From Capnocytophaga periodontitidis (GTDB taxonomy: Bacteria > Bacteroidota > Bacteroidia > Flavobacteriales > Flavobacteriaceae): 64,000 nt of DNA. Location of the stretch: positions 38,831 to 102,830 of the forward strand of contig NZ_JAEFDB010000011.1 of assembly GCF_016126015.1 (NCBI RefSeq), in the 5' to 3' direction. The translations under genes were made by a program, and so were the position numbers. A model generated the notes under the pieces. That model was not told the origin of the DNA. It worked only from the letters and a program-made list of their open reading frames with translations, and did not search any database. This document shows, one piece after another, positions 1 through 8,464 of this stretch (positions are counted from its first letter, which is position 1; each line of letters begins with the position of its first letter).

Positions 1-6
1 ACAAAT

Positions 7-639
7 ATGGGAGGTTTAAAAATTACATTAAAAAGTACAGGACAAACAATAACAGCTAAGTTAGACACTGATGATGAAGATTGTTTCATTTGTAAAGATC
101 CTTTTATTTTTAGAAAAGCATTGATTAAGATAGCTCAGACTGATGGAAAAAAATTAGCTGAAAAAGAAATTTATGAGTCTAAAACATTTTCATCAGAAGT
201 ATATCCTATGACATTATTCTCTTTAAAAACAGGTGAAGAAATTAAAATAGAAGGAAATTTTCCAAACTATGAAGAGAATAAAGGAGTATATAATAAGACA
301 ATGAAATTATTGGGAGGATTAAATGTTAAAGAATTTGATTCATATATGGAGGTTTATGAGAAAAGAGCTTCTAAGGAAAAAAATATACCTTATAAAGCAA
401 AGATTTTTATAAAAGAAGAGGCTTATTTTCATATTTCTTCTGTTGAGGTTATAGAAGGTAGAGTAACCTATACTGATAAGGATAGTAACTTAATTAGGTT
501 TAGTAATAATATAAATCAATATGTAGCAATATTGTCTTTTCAAAATAAAGAAGATCTAAATCTAATATGGGAAACTTATTATTCAGAAGTAAGAAATAGT
601 ATTATAAATGATTATATGAAAAAGAAATCTAAAAAATAA
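7..639 (+). CDS. Putative T6SS effector, unknown C-terminal activity
   Basis: The 210-residue product starts with a beta-strand-like segment (ITLKSTGQTITAKL) that matches the starts of the two PAAR-linked effectors at 50338 and 54600 (ITLRETGQSVTATL). I infer a shared loading or docking segment. The remaining ~180 residues are lysine- and glutamate-rich, with no signal peptide, membrane segment or catalytic motif that I recognise. It is followed after 14 bases by a membrane-anchored protein, the usual effector-immunity arrangement. Only 6 bases precede the ATG, so the upstream context, perhaps another PAAR-like gene, is not visible and a longer start cannot be excluded. The toxin role is inference. 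Confidence 0.5.
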   Translation: MGGLKITLKSTGQTITAKLDTDDEDCFICKDPFIFRKALIKIAQTDGKKLAEKEIYESKTFSSEVYPMTLFSLKTGEEIKIEGNFPNYEENKGVYNKTMKLLGGLNVKEFDSYMEVYEKRASKEKNIPYKAKIFIKEEAYFHISSVEVIEGRVTYTDKDSNLIRFSNNINQYVAILSFQNKEDLNLIWETYYSEVRNSIINDYMKKKSKK

Positions 640-653
640 AATTGTAATAATAT

Positions 654-1376
654 ATGAGAAAAATAATAGTTATATTTATCATACTAACAGCAATGGTAAT
701 ATCTATTTCTATTGCATTTGTTTTGTATTATAATCAAAAGAAAGCTATCTATTATGCTGAACACAGTTTGCTATATAAATATTGTATTGATAACTATAAT
801 GCAAATAATAAGAATTTTTTATATAATAAATTCTTAAGCACAGTAGCACAAAAAGATGATACTTTATATAATCTTCTCAAAAAAGAAAAAATAGTTTTTT
901 TACCTTATCATGGGTTTATATGGAAACGTTCCCAAAACATTAAAAATTACATTGACAATAATGAGTATACCTTTTCTAAATTTTTATTTTCTGATAAGAA
1001 TATTTATATACAAAAGGATGTAGAAGCGCCTATAACAAGTTATAAACCATCAGTAATCTATAAATACAAAAGTAATATCTTTATTGAGGATACTCTATTT
1101 AATGATAAGTTATTAAGAAATAAATATGCAGAGATTATCAACTGTCCATTACAAAATTTTAATGCTTATCTTAATAATAAAAAAATAGAAGATTTAAATG
1201 CATTAATTCTGATGCAGACTAATAAGATATACTTTATATATTCTGATTTTGACAAAGAAAGTGAGGAAATTATAGCACAGATTCTAAAAGATAATTACAC
1301 TTCTACGAAAGATACATTTATAGTAAAAATCAATTATTATAATCTTAAAGATGCAGAATGTGTGTATATAAAATAA
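654..1376 (+). CDS. Membrane-anchored putative immunity protein
   Basis: The 240-residue product has one N-terminal hydrophobic segment (about residues 4-25) after a short basic start, then a long polar domain predicted to face the periplasm. No family is recognised. It lies 14 bases behind the putative effector in the same orientation and is equally AT-rich, so the two probably form an effector/immunity pair acquired together. An immunity protein held in the inner membrane with a periplasmic domain would suit a toxin acting in the periplasm. That role is inferred only from position and topology. A hairpin follows the stop codon by about 30 bases. Confidence 0.5.
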   Translation: MRKIIVIFIILTAMVISISIAFVLYYNQKKAIYYAEHSLLYKYCIDNYNANNKNFLYNKFLSTVAQKDDTLYNLLKKEKIVFLPYHGFIWKRSQNIKNYIDNNEYTFSKFLFSDKNIYIQKDVEAPITSYKPSVIYKYKSNIFIEDTLFNDKLLRNKYAEIINCPLQNFNAYLNNKKIEDLNALILMQTNKIYFIYSDFDKESEEIIAQILKDNYTSTKDTFIVKINYYNLKDAECVYIK

Positions 1377-1407
1377 GCTCATTTTTATCCCTCTCAATCA
1401 ATTATTC

Positions 1408-1467
1408 CCTATATAACTCCTATATACGCCCTGTATAAATAAATTGCGTATATAGGGTAGATATAGG
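1408..1467 (+). terminator. Imperfect 22-bp inverted repeat, terminator or operator
   Basis: The arms at 1408-1429 and 1446-1467 pair at about 18 of 22 positions, with a perfect inner 11-bp core (CCTATATACGC / GCGTATATAGG) around a 16-base loop. It begins 31 bases after the previous stop codon, which favours a transcript end. However, it has no T-tract and a related element lies at 14618-14664 before the second T6SS operon, so an operator is an alternative. Confidence 0.4.
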
Positions 1468-1533
1468 AAATAGATAATACATAATTTTTAATGAATAATT
1501 TAGTAAAAAACATCTATTTTCAAAAATATTTTA

Positions 1534-1541
1534 TATCTTTA
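1534..1541 (+). promoter_or_regulatory. Weak candidate -7 element for first T6SS operon
   Basis: TATCTTTA differs by one base from the Bacteroidota -7 consensus TAnnTTTG and lies 48 bases before the first gene of the operon. No good -33 TTG is found 19 bases upstream, so this is a weak call. Confidence 0.3.
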
Positions 1542-1588
1542 CCCCGCGTAAAGGTCTTAGAAAGAACTTAATAAGAACAAAAACCGCA

Positions 1589-2230
1589 ATGACCTATAAG
1601 AGACTCATTTACATATCAGCACTCATCTTTACAGCCGCTTGCTCAACAGGTAAGTACATTCGTGAGGTGCCCTATCATTATTCTACGGATAGCTTTCGCA
1701 AAGCCGCGCAAGCTCATAAGGATAGTATAGATGCTAAATACACAGAAAGCAATTACAAGGATGAGCAGCTTTCAGATGAGGAAATACGACTTAAAGAAAA
1801 ATATTCCATCATCTTAAAGACGATGCCACAGGATATACGTAACTATCCCTTATACGCTTATATTGATGCTTGGATGGGTACGCCTTATAAACCGCAGAGC
1901 TTGGATAAGAAAACAGGTGTAGATGCCTCTTACTTTGTGCAAGCACTGTTTAGCGATATTTACAAAGAGACCTTTCCTAAAACTGCTGATGGCATATTTC
2001 GTTCTAAAGCCTTGCAACTCTTTACAGGAAGGGATTTTTTAAAAGAAGGTGATATATTGTTTTTCAGATATTCCAAAGAACAACCTATCTCAGATGTGGG
2101 GATATACCTGCATAACGACCGTATCTTAGCCTGCACAGAGGAAGGGTTAAATATCTATGATTTTAACGACCCTTATTTTCAATTGCGCTATGTAGCTGCA
2201 GGCAGACTAAAACAAGAGCAAAAAAAATAA
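1589..2230 (+). CDS. NlpC/P60-like T6SS lipoprotein lacking catalytic residues
   Basis: The 213-residue product has a lipoprotein signal (residues 1-18, lipobox TAAC). The rest resembles an NlpC/P60 cell-wall peptidase: residues ~92-205 follow the family pattern G-x-D-C-S-x-F-V-Q ... G-D-I-L-F-F ... H-V-G-I-Y-L. The cysteine is replaced by alanine (D112-A113-S114) and the histidine by aspartate (D169-V-G-I-Y-L), so peptidase activity is not expected. It heads the first T6SS operon and its stop overlaps the start of tssG by one base (TAATG). I infer an outer-membrane structural or peptidoglycan-binding part of the Bacteroidota T6SS membrane complex, perhaps a TssQ/TssR-like role. The exact Tss name is unsure. 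Confidence 0.6.
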   Translation: MTYKRLIYISALIFTAACSTGKYIREVPYHYSTDSFRKAAQAHKDSIDAKYTESNYKDEQLSDEEIRLKEKYSIILKTMPQDIRNYPLYAYIDAWMGTPYKPQSLDKKTGVDASYFVQALFSDIYKETFPKTADGIFRSKALQLFTGRDFLKEGDILFFRYSKEQPISDVGIYLHNDRILACTEEGLNIYDFNDPYFQLRYVAAGRLKQEQKK

Positions 2231-3177
2231 TGGCAACAGACTTAGAACATATCGCCCAAGAAATCACTGCTTTGAAATACGACATCAAGGCAGAAGTCCT
2301 TGTCAGCGACCTGATACAGCACAAGCATATCAAAGAAAACCAGTGTATTGTAGAGAAAGAAGGGCAGTTCTCACGCAGTTACCGCTTTGATGTGTTGGAC
2401 GCTTCTGTGAAGGATTACCTGTATGATGCTACTCAGATGCTTTACATAAGTCTCTCCCGTGATAGTCTGTATGATACCTTACCTGAAGGAATGGTACACA
2501 GCAAGAATGCGGATACCTCAAAGAAGGGCATAGAGACAATGGTTAAGGAGTATCGCCAGCAAAAGGAAGAAGAGAAAGCAGCCAGATTGTTCTTTGCTCC
2601 TTTGGAGAATGAGCTGTTTCAGTTTAACGTACAAACAGAAATCTTTGAGAGTTCGTTCTTAAAAGAAATCAATAGTACCCTTGTTCCTGATGTACTGTAC
2701 ACCCTATGGAATGTCCCTACGAGTTTTGAGCCAGTATTAGCCTCAAAGTTTATCAGCATATTACCTTATGCCTATAAGATTATAGGCGACCTTGATAAGA
2801 CCTGTGAGGTGCTATCACTGCTTATTGGTGAAGAGGTTAAGGTAAATATCAGAGAATATGACAACTATGCCGATGCCACCCAACATACCTTACTTGGGGA
2901 TTGTTATTTAGGCTTAGATACGATTGCAGGTACTGATTATACAGATTACACCAAGCATTTGGACTTGCAAATAGGTCCTTTGCAGCAAACTGAGTTACCT
3001 GAGTACCTACATCAAGGAACTATTAAAGAGTTTTTAGCATTTTTTTATAGGCACTTCTTCCCTATGGAAGTAGAGGTAACCACAGAGGTCGTGCTACCTA
3101 AAGAAAAGCAATCATCAATCTTAAATGCGACAGAAAGTCCCTCCTATTTGGGATACAATACTTACCTAACAGCTTAA
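2230..3177 (+). CDS. tssG: T6SS baseplate subunit TssG
   Basis: At 315 residues it is close to the usual TssG (ImpH/VasB) length. It keeps the characteristic family ending, here LGYNTYL (LGxxxWL in Proteobacteria), and a middle region rich in aromatic and acidic residues. TssG joins TssF, TssK and TssE in the wedge of the cytoplasmic baseplate. The start codon overlaps the stop of the upstream lipoprotein gene, so the two are translationally coupled; tssN follows after 14 bases. Sequence identity to proteobacterial TssG is low, as expected for subtype iii, so the call rests on the C-terminal motif, length and neighbours. Confidence 0.7.
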   Translation: MATDLEHIAQEITALKYDIKAEVLVSDLIQHKHIKENQCIVEKEGQFSRSYRFDVLDASVKDYLYDATQMLYISLSRDSLYDTLPEGMVHSKNADTSKKGIETMVKEYRQQKEEEKAARLFFAPLENELFQFNVQTEIFESSFLKEINSTLVPDVLYTLWNVPTSFEPVLASKFISILPYAYKIIGDLDKTCEVLSLLIGEEVKVNIREYDNYADATQHTLLGDCYLGLDTIAGTDYTDYTKHLDLQIGPLQQTELPEYLHQGTIKEFLAFFYRHFFPMEVEVTTEVVLPKEKQSSILNATESPSYLGYNTYLTA

Positions 3178-3191
3178 TATTAGAATACACT

Positions 3192-4130
3192 ATGAACCAT
3201 ATAAAGAAATACTTTGGACACTTACTTGACCCGCAATTGATTATCATTGTGCTGGTTATCATTATGGGCTGTGTAGCCTTAAAGATGTTTTTTGCCTCAA
3301 AGGTAGATGGTTTTAAGGAAAAGTATAAAACCAAGTTCTATATCTATATAAGTGCAGCCGTATTTGTTTATGCAGTTGTACCTCTGATGGGCTATAGCCG
3401 CCTTTTTATAGACAACAACCTATATGAGTTTATCTTTTATCAGATAGCTTCATTAGGACTGGGAATACTCCACTGCTTTTTATACCGCTACTACTTTAAG
3501 AAGTTTGAGTCAAAAGAGGCACTCACAGAGTATCTCTTTGCTATCCTGATAGTAGCTTTTGCAAGCATTCCATTCTTGCTTATTTATTCTTTCCTCAATA
3601 ACGTAACCTTTGCTTATTGGATGTTGATGCATTTCTTGTGGTTTTTTGTCCCCACCTTGCTTAATGATAGTTTTAACAGAGCTATCAGCATACCTCCTGT
3701 GGAGTACGAGTCTTGGCAGTTCCCTGCTGATTACAAACAAAGAGGAAGTATCAAGGATGAGGAAATGCGAGACTTGGTACTCATCTCTTTAGTAGTAAAA
3801 AAGGAAGAAACAGATGAGAATTTTAGTTCTTTTAGAGCAAAAGCACCCTCACGTATTGATTTTGGGAGACTTTTCTACAGTTTTGTATTAGACTACAACG
3901 AAAAACACTCTAATGAACCTATACAAACGGAAGATGAGAATGGTTTGTGTCATTGGATTTTTTACTTACAACCTAAGTGGTATGAGAAAACGCGGTTTAT
4001 TATTCCTGATGGTACACTTCTTTCCAATAACATCGTTGAGAACAGTGTAATATTCTGTATACGAAAAGAAGGCGTAGACAATAAAACTAAAGAAGAGGAG
4101 GAAGAGGAAGAAACCTATGAATTTCAATAG
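3192..4130 (+). CDS. tssN: Bacteroidota T6SS membrane protein TssN
   Basis: The 312-residue product has about five hydrophobic segments in its first ~165 residues (near 15-33, 50-66, 82-97, 113-129 and 135-152). A cytoplasmic, acidic C-terminal domain of ~145 residues follows and ends in a run of glutamates. This topology and its place between tssG and the remaining T6SS genes match TssN, the Bacteroidota-specific inner-membrane component known to connect the membrane complex to the baseplate in Bacteroides fragilis. It belongs to the first T6SS operon. Confidence 0.75.
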   Translation: MNHIKKYFGHLLDPQLIIIVLVIIMGCVALKMFFASKVDGFKEKYKTKFYIYISAAVFVYAVVPLMGYSRLFIDNNLYEFIFYQIASLGLGILHCFLYRYYFKKFESKEALTEYLFAILIVAFASIPFLLIYSFLNNVTFAYWMLMHFLWFFVPTLLNDSFNRAISIPPVEYESWQFPADYKQRGSIKDEEMRDLVLISLVVKKEETDENFSSFRAKAPSRIDFGRLFYSFVLDYNEKHSNEPIQTEDENGLCHWIFYLQPKWYEKTRFIIPDGTLLSNNIVENSVIFCIRKEGVDNKTKEEEEEEETYEFQ

Positions 4131-4153
4131 TATAACCCTAAAATGACACGCTT

Positions 4154-5161
4154 ATGAGTAGAATATACAAGGTAAAGAAAGGGGATACCTTACAGTTGAT
4201 TGCTGAGAAGCTTCAAATCTCAGTAAATGACTTACGGCATTATCACAATATGCGTTGTGAGTTATGGGAACTATTGGAACAGAAGCTAACCTCTAAGACA
4301 GAGCGCATTATAGTTCCTTCAGAAGAAGAACTCGCTACCTTGCAAGGACATCAAAAGGCTGTACAAAAAGAATTAGAGCGTCCTTCCCGTTATTTGGATA
4401 AGAAGTTTTATGCAAAAGATTATGATGTAAAAGAAGTAGTTATCACCTCAGATAAGGAAGTAAAAACAGATTATTCCCTTTCTTTGCAGATGGAGAAAGC
4501 AGAGAAAGGTTGGAGTATGATTGTAAATACAACTTATGAGGAGGCTGATACTAAATTCACCGAGTTAGCAACGGCTTGTATGCAGGCGATGCAACCATTA
4601 AAATACCATCTATCCATAAATGGGGGAATCACTGATATAGAAAACCACCGAGAGATCATTGAGCGATTTGCACAAAAACGTACTGATATAGAAGGCTATT
4701 TTGAAGGTGAGTTAGCCAAAAGCTATACCGATGCTTTCTATGAAAAACTCATAGATAAGGAATATATGATAGAACGCTTACAGATGTCGTTCTTAAATCA
4801 AGTGCTCTTTCCTCGTATGGAGTGGTTTCATAAAGAGAACGAAAAATGGGAAGAGGAGTTTTGCCCCGTGCAGGGCAGTGCTTTTATTCCTTATGAGTTA
4901 GAAGCAGAAGTAGTATTTGAAGAAGAGGAAATTGTAACAATTGTAAAGGGTGAGTTAAAGAGGAATTATAACCTATGGGATTTGTTAGATGGCATTAGAG
5001 CTATAGATGATGCAACTCCCATTAGAAGTAGTTTTGAAATTACATATAGAACCAAAAGAGATACACAACAACTTCTCAAAGTAGATGCAGAAATAATGCT
5101 GTATAATGAAGGAAAATTGTATAGAAAGAATAGTATCAATCTAAAATCTATAAAACACTAA
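4154..5161 (+). CDS. Cytoplasmic LysM-domain T6SS-associated protein
   Basis: The 335-residue product begins with one clear LysM module (residues ~3-55, motif YKVKKGDTLQLIAEKL) and has no signal peptide. A mixed alpha/beta region follows without recognised catalytic residues. A cytoplasmic LysM protein inside a contractile-injection locus recalls the LysM-containing baseplate or spike-stabilising proteins of phage T4 (gp53) and of extracellular injection systems. An adaptor loading the DUF5675 effector encoded 4 bases downstream is equally possible. The LysM call is firm; the role is inference. Confidence 0.7.
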   Translation: MSRIYKVKKGDTLQLIAEKLQISVNDLRHYHNMRCELWELLEQKLTSKTERIIVPSEEELATLQGHQKAVQKELERPSRYLDKKFYAKDYDVKEVVITSDKEVKTDYSLSLQMEKAEKGWSMIVNTTYEEADTKFTELATACMQAMQPLKYHLSINGGITDIENHREIIERFAQKRTDIEGYFEGELAKSYTDAFYEKLIDKEYMIERLQMSFLNQVLFPRMEWFHKENEKWEEEFCPVQGSAFIPYELEAEVVFEEEEIVTIVKGELKRNYNLWDLLDGIRAIDDATPIRSSFEITYRTKRDTQQLLKVDAEIMLYNEGKLYRKNSINLKSIKH

Positions 5162-5165
5162 AAAT

Positions 5166-7493
5166 ATGCCAGACAAAATAGCAATTACATTCGATGAAAA
5201 AAATAAGCCAACAACCAAAGGAGGAACTTTTTACGTTACCATAAATGGCGAAAAAACTTCTAAAAGATATAGATGGTGTATCTATAAGAAGGGAAATGGT
5301 AATCCTTTTATTAATGAGATAAGAGAAGATAAAAAACCATTGGAACCAATGAAATTTGGATCTTTTGGAAAAGACGGAGGTACATTTATTATTAAAATAT
5401 ATGATGCTGAAAAAGTAAAAGGAAAAGAAAATTTTGAGCTAAGTAATTTCTCAGAAGAGGCTTCTCTTGAAATAGAGATTAAAAAAGAAGAAGAAAAGGT
5501 AACAACAAGGCATAATATCGAACCTAAAATTTTAGAAGTACACCTTATGAAAGAGGGTGAAGGTAGTATAACAAAAGTAAGTTATCAAGACACTTTGATT
5601 GCTTTTGCAAAAACACAAGGATTACAGGGGAAAAAGATACATTTTCATCTATGGGAAAATGATAAACAAGAAAATGATTCAAAACATAGTTATTCAACTA
5701 AAGAATTTTCGGCTGAAGTTGAAGCTGATAACATAGCAAGGTTAAGAATCCCCTTAATAACCCATCAGAAAACATTACAATATCTTGCAAATCGTTATTT
5801 ACCACAAGGAGCAAATGGTGAAGGTACAGAACACGAGTTTTGTGTAACTGCAAGTTTTGGAATTTTAGAAAAACATAGTAATGAGGTTCAGGTAAAAAGA
5901 GAAATACAAAAGGCTTATTTTGTTGATAAGGATAAAAATAAAATCACTAAAATAGAAGTTGGAGATGTCATTCAAGTATGTATAGAGTCTACAGGTATGA
6001 TAGGAGCTGCCGTCAAGTATACTATTTGGGAGAAAGATGGTAAAACAAAAAAGGAAAGAATGGAAGAAGACGATCCTGTATATCAAAGTGGTCTTTTCTA
6101 TTTATGGGAAGATCAATATTATTGTAATAAAATAACAGTTGATAAAGAATTTTTTGAACGAGGTAAGTATTTATGGGAAGGAGATTCTGAAAGTCAGAAC
6201 TACTCCATAGAGGTACATACTTTTAGAGATAGCAAGAAAAGTAAACCTTTTGAACTTGTATATGAAGATGTAGAAGTCAAATATGGTAAAAGCCCTGTAA
6301 AAGTAAAGGTTGGAGAAAAGAATAAGGAAGAAGAAAAGAAGGTTGAAGCTGATAAAGAGTTCTTACCTTTGTTACAGCTAAAAAAGATTAATAAAGTTGT
6401 AAATGATAAAGACAAACAAGTTATAAATCTATATGAAAACCAATCAAAGAAAATAAGCATTTGTGTTGATAAAGATAAAAAGACAGAGTTTGAACAGAAA
6501 AAGATTTGGGAAACAAGACAATATAAAGAGATGACCATATTTCTTGAAATTGATAAAGTAGGAACTATTGAAAATGGCTATATTTTCCCTATGCTTAATA
6601 CTTTGAGCGATGGAGAGAAAAAAGCAGCAAACGAATTACAGAAAAACTTTGAGGAAAAACTCCAATCAAAAGTAGAATTTAAAAATGCTGAAGCTATTAA
6701 AGTGTCAAAAGATAGTAAAAAAGAGCTAAAAATTAAATTTAAAGGAGAAATGCCTAAAGAAGATATTTATTTAGATATCTTTAGTTCAAAGAATAGCTCT
6801 CTGAATTCAGGAAATCTATTTCATCGTATGAAAATCACACTTCTTCAAATGGATACAAATACTATTTATATAACAAGAAGATGGGAAGAAAGAGTTGAAG
6901 ATATTGATAACATATATAACAATGATGAGGGATATTTCAATCCTTATAGTGCTACTTTTGGAACATTCACTTTTGATGATTTAGAAGGATACATTTGTGA
7001 ACCTTATAGAGATGACGAAACAAGAAGGGAATTGGACAAGCGTATACCTGAAGGAGACTACAATGCTATCTGGCATTCATCAGTAAAAAAGTTTCCAAAA
7101 ACTAAATATGTATCTAAAAAATTTCCTGAGTTAGAGAATGGTTTTCCTAATTTATATAATAATAAAGTTCCTTCTGATCGTGGTATATTAATTCATGCTG
7201 GAAATATTGGAAAAGATTCAGAAGGTTGTATACTTCCTGATATAGGAATAAAAAAAAATGAAAATGGAAAAATAATTAGAACTACTTCTTATATAAGTAG
7301 TATTAATACTTTCTATAAGATAATAGAAAATATTAAAGAAAAAGGAGGTTTAGAAAATATTAAAATTAAAATAACTAATGAAATCGAAGATGAATACAAC
7401 ATTAAACAACAAATTAAGAAAGAAGATGGAGAAAAAGAAAGAGATAAAGAAGAAAAAAGAAAGAAGAAAGAAGAAAAAAGAAAGAAGAAATAA
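5166..7493 (+). CDS. Large T6SS effector with C-terminal DUF5675 domain
   Basis: The 775-residue product has a long N-terminal region (~1-555) of beta-rich segments resembling repeated immunoglobulin-like modules. A C-terminal domain (~560-720) matches DUF5675: a W-E-E-R strand, a CEPYRDD segment, RIPEGDY, and the signature H677-A-G-N with S685-E-G-C688. The His/Cys pair in an HxGN...S-x-GC frame recalls L,D-transpeptidase-like active sites, so attack on peptidoglycan is a reasonable inference. The last ~40 residues are a lysine/glutamate tail encoded by a purine-only stretch, which in another frame encodes the start of the next gene. It lies between the LysM gene and its candidate immunity genes. 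Confidence 0.65.
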   Translation: MPDKIAITFDEKNKPTTKGGTFYVTINGEKTSKRYRWCIYKKGNGNPFINEIREDKKPLEPMKFGSFGKDGGTFIIKIYDAEKVKGKENFELSNFSEEASLEIEIKKEEEKVTTRHNIEPKILEVHLMKEGEGSITKVSYQDTLIAFAKTQGLQGKKIHFHLWENDKQENDSKHSYSTKEFSAEVEADNIARLRIPLITHQKTLQYLANRYLPQGANGEGTEHEFCVTASFGILEKHSNEVQVKREIQKAYFVDKDKNKITKIEVGDVIQVCIESTGMIGAAVKYTIWEKDGKTKKERMEEDDPVYQSGLFYLWEDQYYCNKITVDKEFFERGKYLWEGDSESQNYSIEVHTFRDSKKSKPFELVYEDVEVKYGKSPVKVKVGEKNKEEEKKVEADKEFLPLLQLKKINKVVNDKDKQVINLYENQSKKISICVDKDKKTEFEQKKIWETRQYKEMTIFLEIDKVGTIENGYIFPMLNTLSDGEKKAANELQKNFEEKLQSKVEFKNAEAIKVSKDSKKELKIKFKGEMPKEDIYLDIFSSKNSSLNSGNLFHRMKITLLQMDTNTIYITRRWEERVEDIDNIYNNDEGYFNPYSATFGTFTFDDLEGYICEPYRDDETRRELDKRIPEGDYNAIWHSSVKKFPKTKYVSKKFPELENGFPNLYNNKVPSDRGILIHAGNIGKDSEGCILPDIGIKKNENGKIIRTTSYISSINTFYKIIENIKEKGGLENIKIKITNEIEDEYNIKQQIKKEDGEKERDKEEKRKKKEEKRKKK

Positions 7494-8229
7494 AATTGCT
7501 ATTATTAGCTTATTAATCTTTTTATGTTTCACAATATCTAATGCACAAGAACATTGTGATTTTGACAGTTTTATTAAGGAAGAGATGGGCTATACAAATG
7601 GCGTTTTTAATAGCAAAGGAAGACTTAATTTAGGGAACATTAATATAAGTTCAATGCTCTCTAAACCATCTTTTCCTTATGGGGTTATTCCTTATATTGG
7701 GTTTATTGATATAAAGATTAAAAGAAGATTAGAGATTAATTTTCTAAAAATAGAAAAATCAACAACAAATGATAGTCTTTATATAGCAAAAGGGAAAACA
7801 AAAGTTGGTAAAAATGTAAGATTGTTTGAAGGAGATATAAAAATCAAACATGTATATTTTTTTGCAGAGCATTCTAGAGGAGCAGACGATGATATGGTGG
7901 GGAAAATAAAATCACAAGGAATTATTATTGCTGATTATTATTTTAGAGAAGATAAGAAATTATCAGCTACTGGTGTTTTTGAAGGAAAGGTTTTATTAAG
8001 ATGGTATGTTAATAATAAAGGAGTGTTTTTATATGATGATATTGATGAATATTCAGATGACTATAGAAATAACCAATTTGTAGGGACTTGGACAAGTTAT
8101 AAGACAGGTGTAAAAAAAGTAGCTAATTGGGGCGTTTGTCGTATCCCTTGCTCAGGAGACTTAGATTGGGGTGCAGCTGAATTTTCTCCTGCTCCTGAAT
8201 ATAGAAAATATGGTTGGGAAGACTATTAA
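7426..8229 (+). CDS. Putative immunity protein for DUF5675 effector, copy 1
   Basis: From the ATG at 7426 the product is 267 residues: a strongly basic start, a hydrophobic segment and a likely signal peptide cleavage after TISNA, so the mature protein is periplasmic. It overlaps the effector gene by 68 bases in another frame; an upstream ATG at 7378 is possible. The body is nearly identical to the gene at 8429 over ~240 residues, ending in GWEDY. The poly-Lys/Arg N-terminus comes from the purine-rich 3' end of the effector gene, so this copy may have acquired its start by fusion. Function is inferred from linkage. Confidence 0.55.
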   Translation: MEKKKEIKKKKERRKKKKERRNKIAIISLLIFLCFTISNAQEHCDFDSFIKEEMGYTNGVFNSKGRLNLGNINISSMLSKPSFPYGVIPYIGFIDIKIKRRLEINFLKIEKSTTNDSLYIAKGKTKVGKNVRLFEGDIKIKHVYFFAEHSRGADDDMVGKIKSQGIIIADYYFREDKKLSATGVFEGKVLLRWYVNNKGVFLYDDIDEYSDDYRNNQFVGTWTSYKTGVKKVANWGVCRIPCSGDLDWGAAEFSPAPEYRKYGWEDY

Positions 8230-8282
8230 CCTTAAATAAAAAACCCTTACCTTCGCAAAACAAAATAAAACAAGATAGAACA

Positions 8283-8387
8283 ATGAACAACCTACTCACC
8301 CATTATCCTGTAAATTGGATAGACGGAATGAAGCTAAGCAGCAGCCATTTTATTGCTGTGCGACAGCGTTAGAGATGCCATAGCCCT
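8283..8387 (+). pseudogene. 5' fragment of tssK (duplication scar)
   Basis: About 105 bases match the first codons of the intact tssK at 9368, nearly base for base through the codons for HFIAV. A deletion of about 14 bases follows, then the match resumes (AGCGTTAGAGATGCCATAG) and ends at 8387. The upstream ~50 bases, including a near copy of the tssK -7 element (TACCTTCG instead of TACCTTTG), are duplicated too. It marks the junction left when the immunity gene and tssK start were duplicated. Confidence 0.85.
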
Positions 8388-8428
8388 AATAAGACGAAAT
8401 ATAAGAAAAATAACAAACAAAAAAACAA

Positions 8429-8464
8429 ATGAAAAAACAAATGAAAAAACAAATGAAAAAACAA
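8429..8464 (+). repeat. Three 12-bp tandem repeats carrying start codons
   Basis: ATGAAAAAACAA occurs three times in a row, giving in-frame start codons at 8429, 8441 and 8453, with a fourth ATG at 8468. Copy changes would keep the frame, lengthening or shortening the basic N-terminus. Confidence 0.9.
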
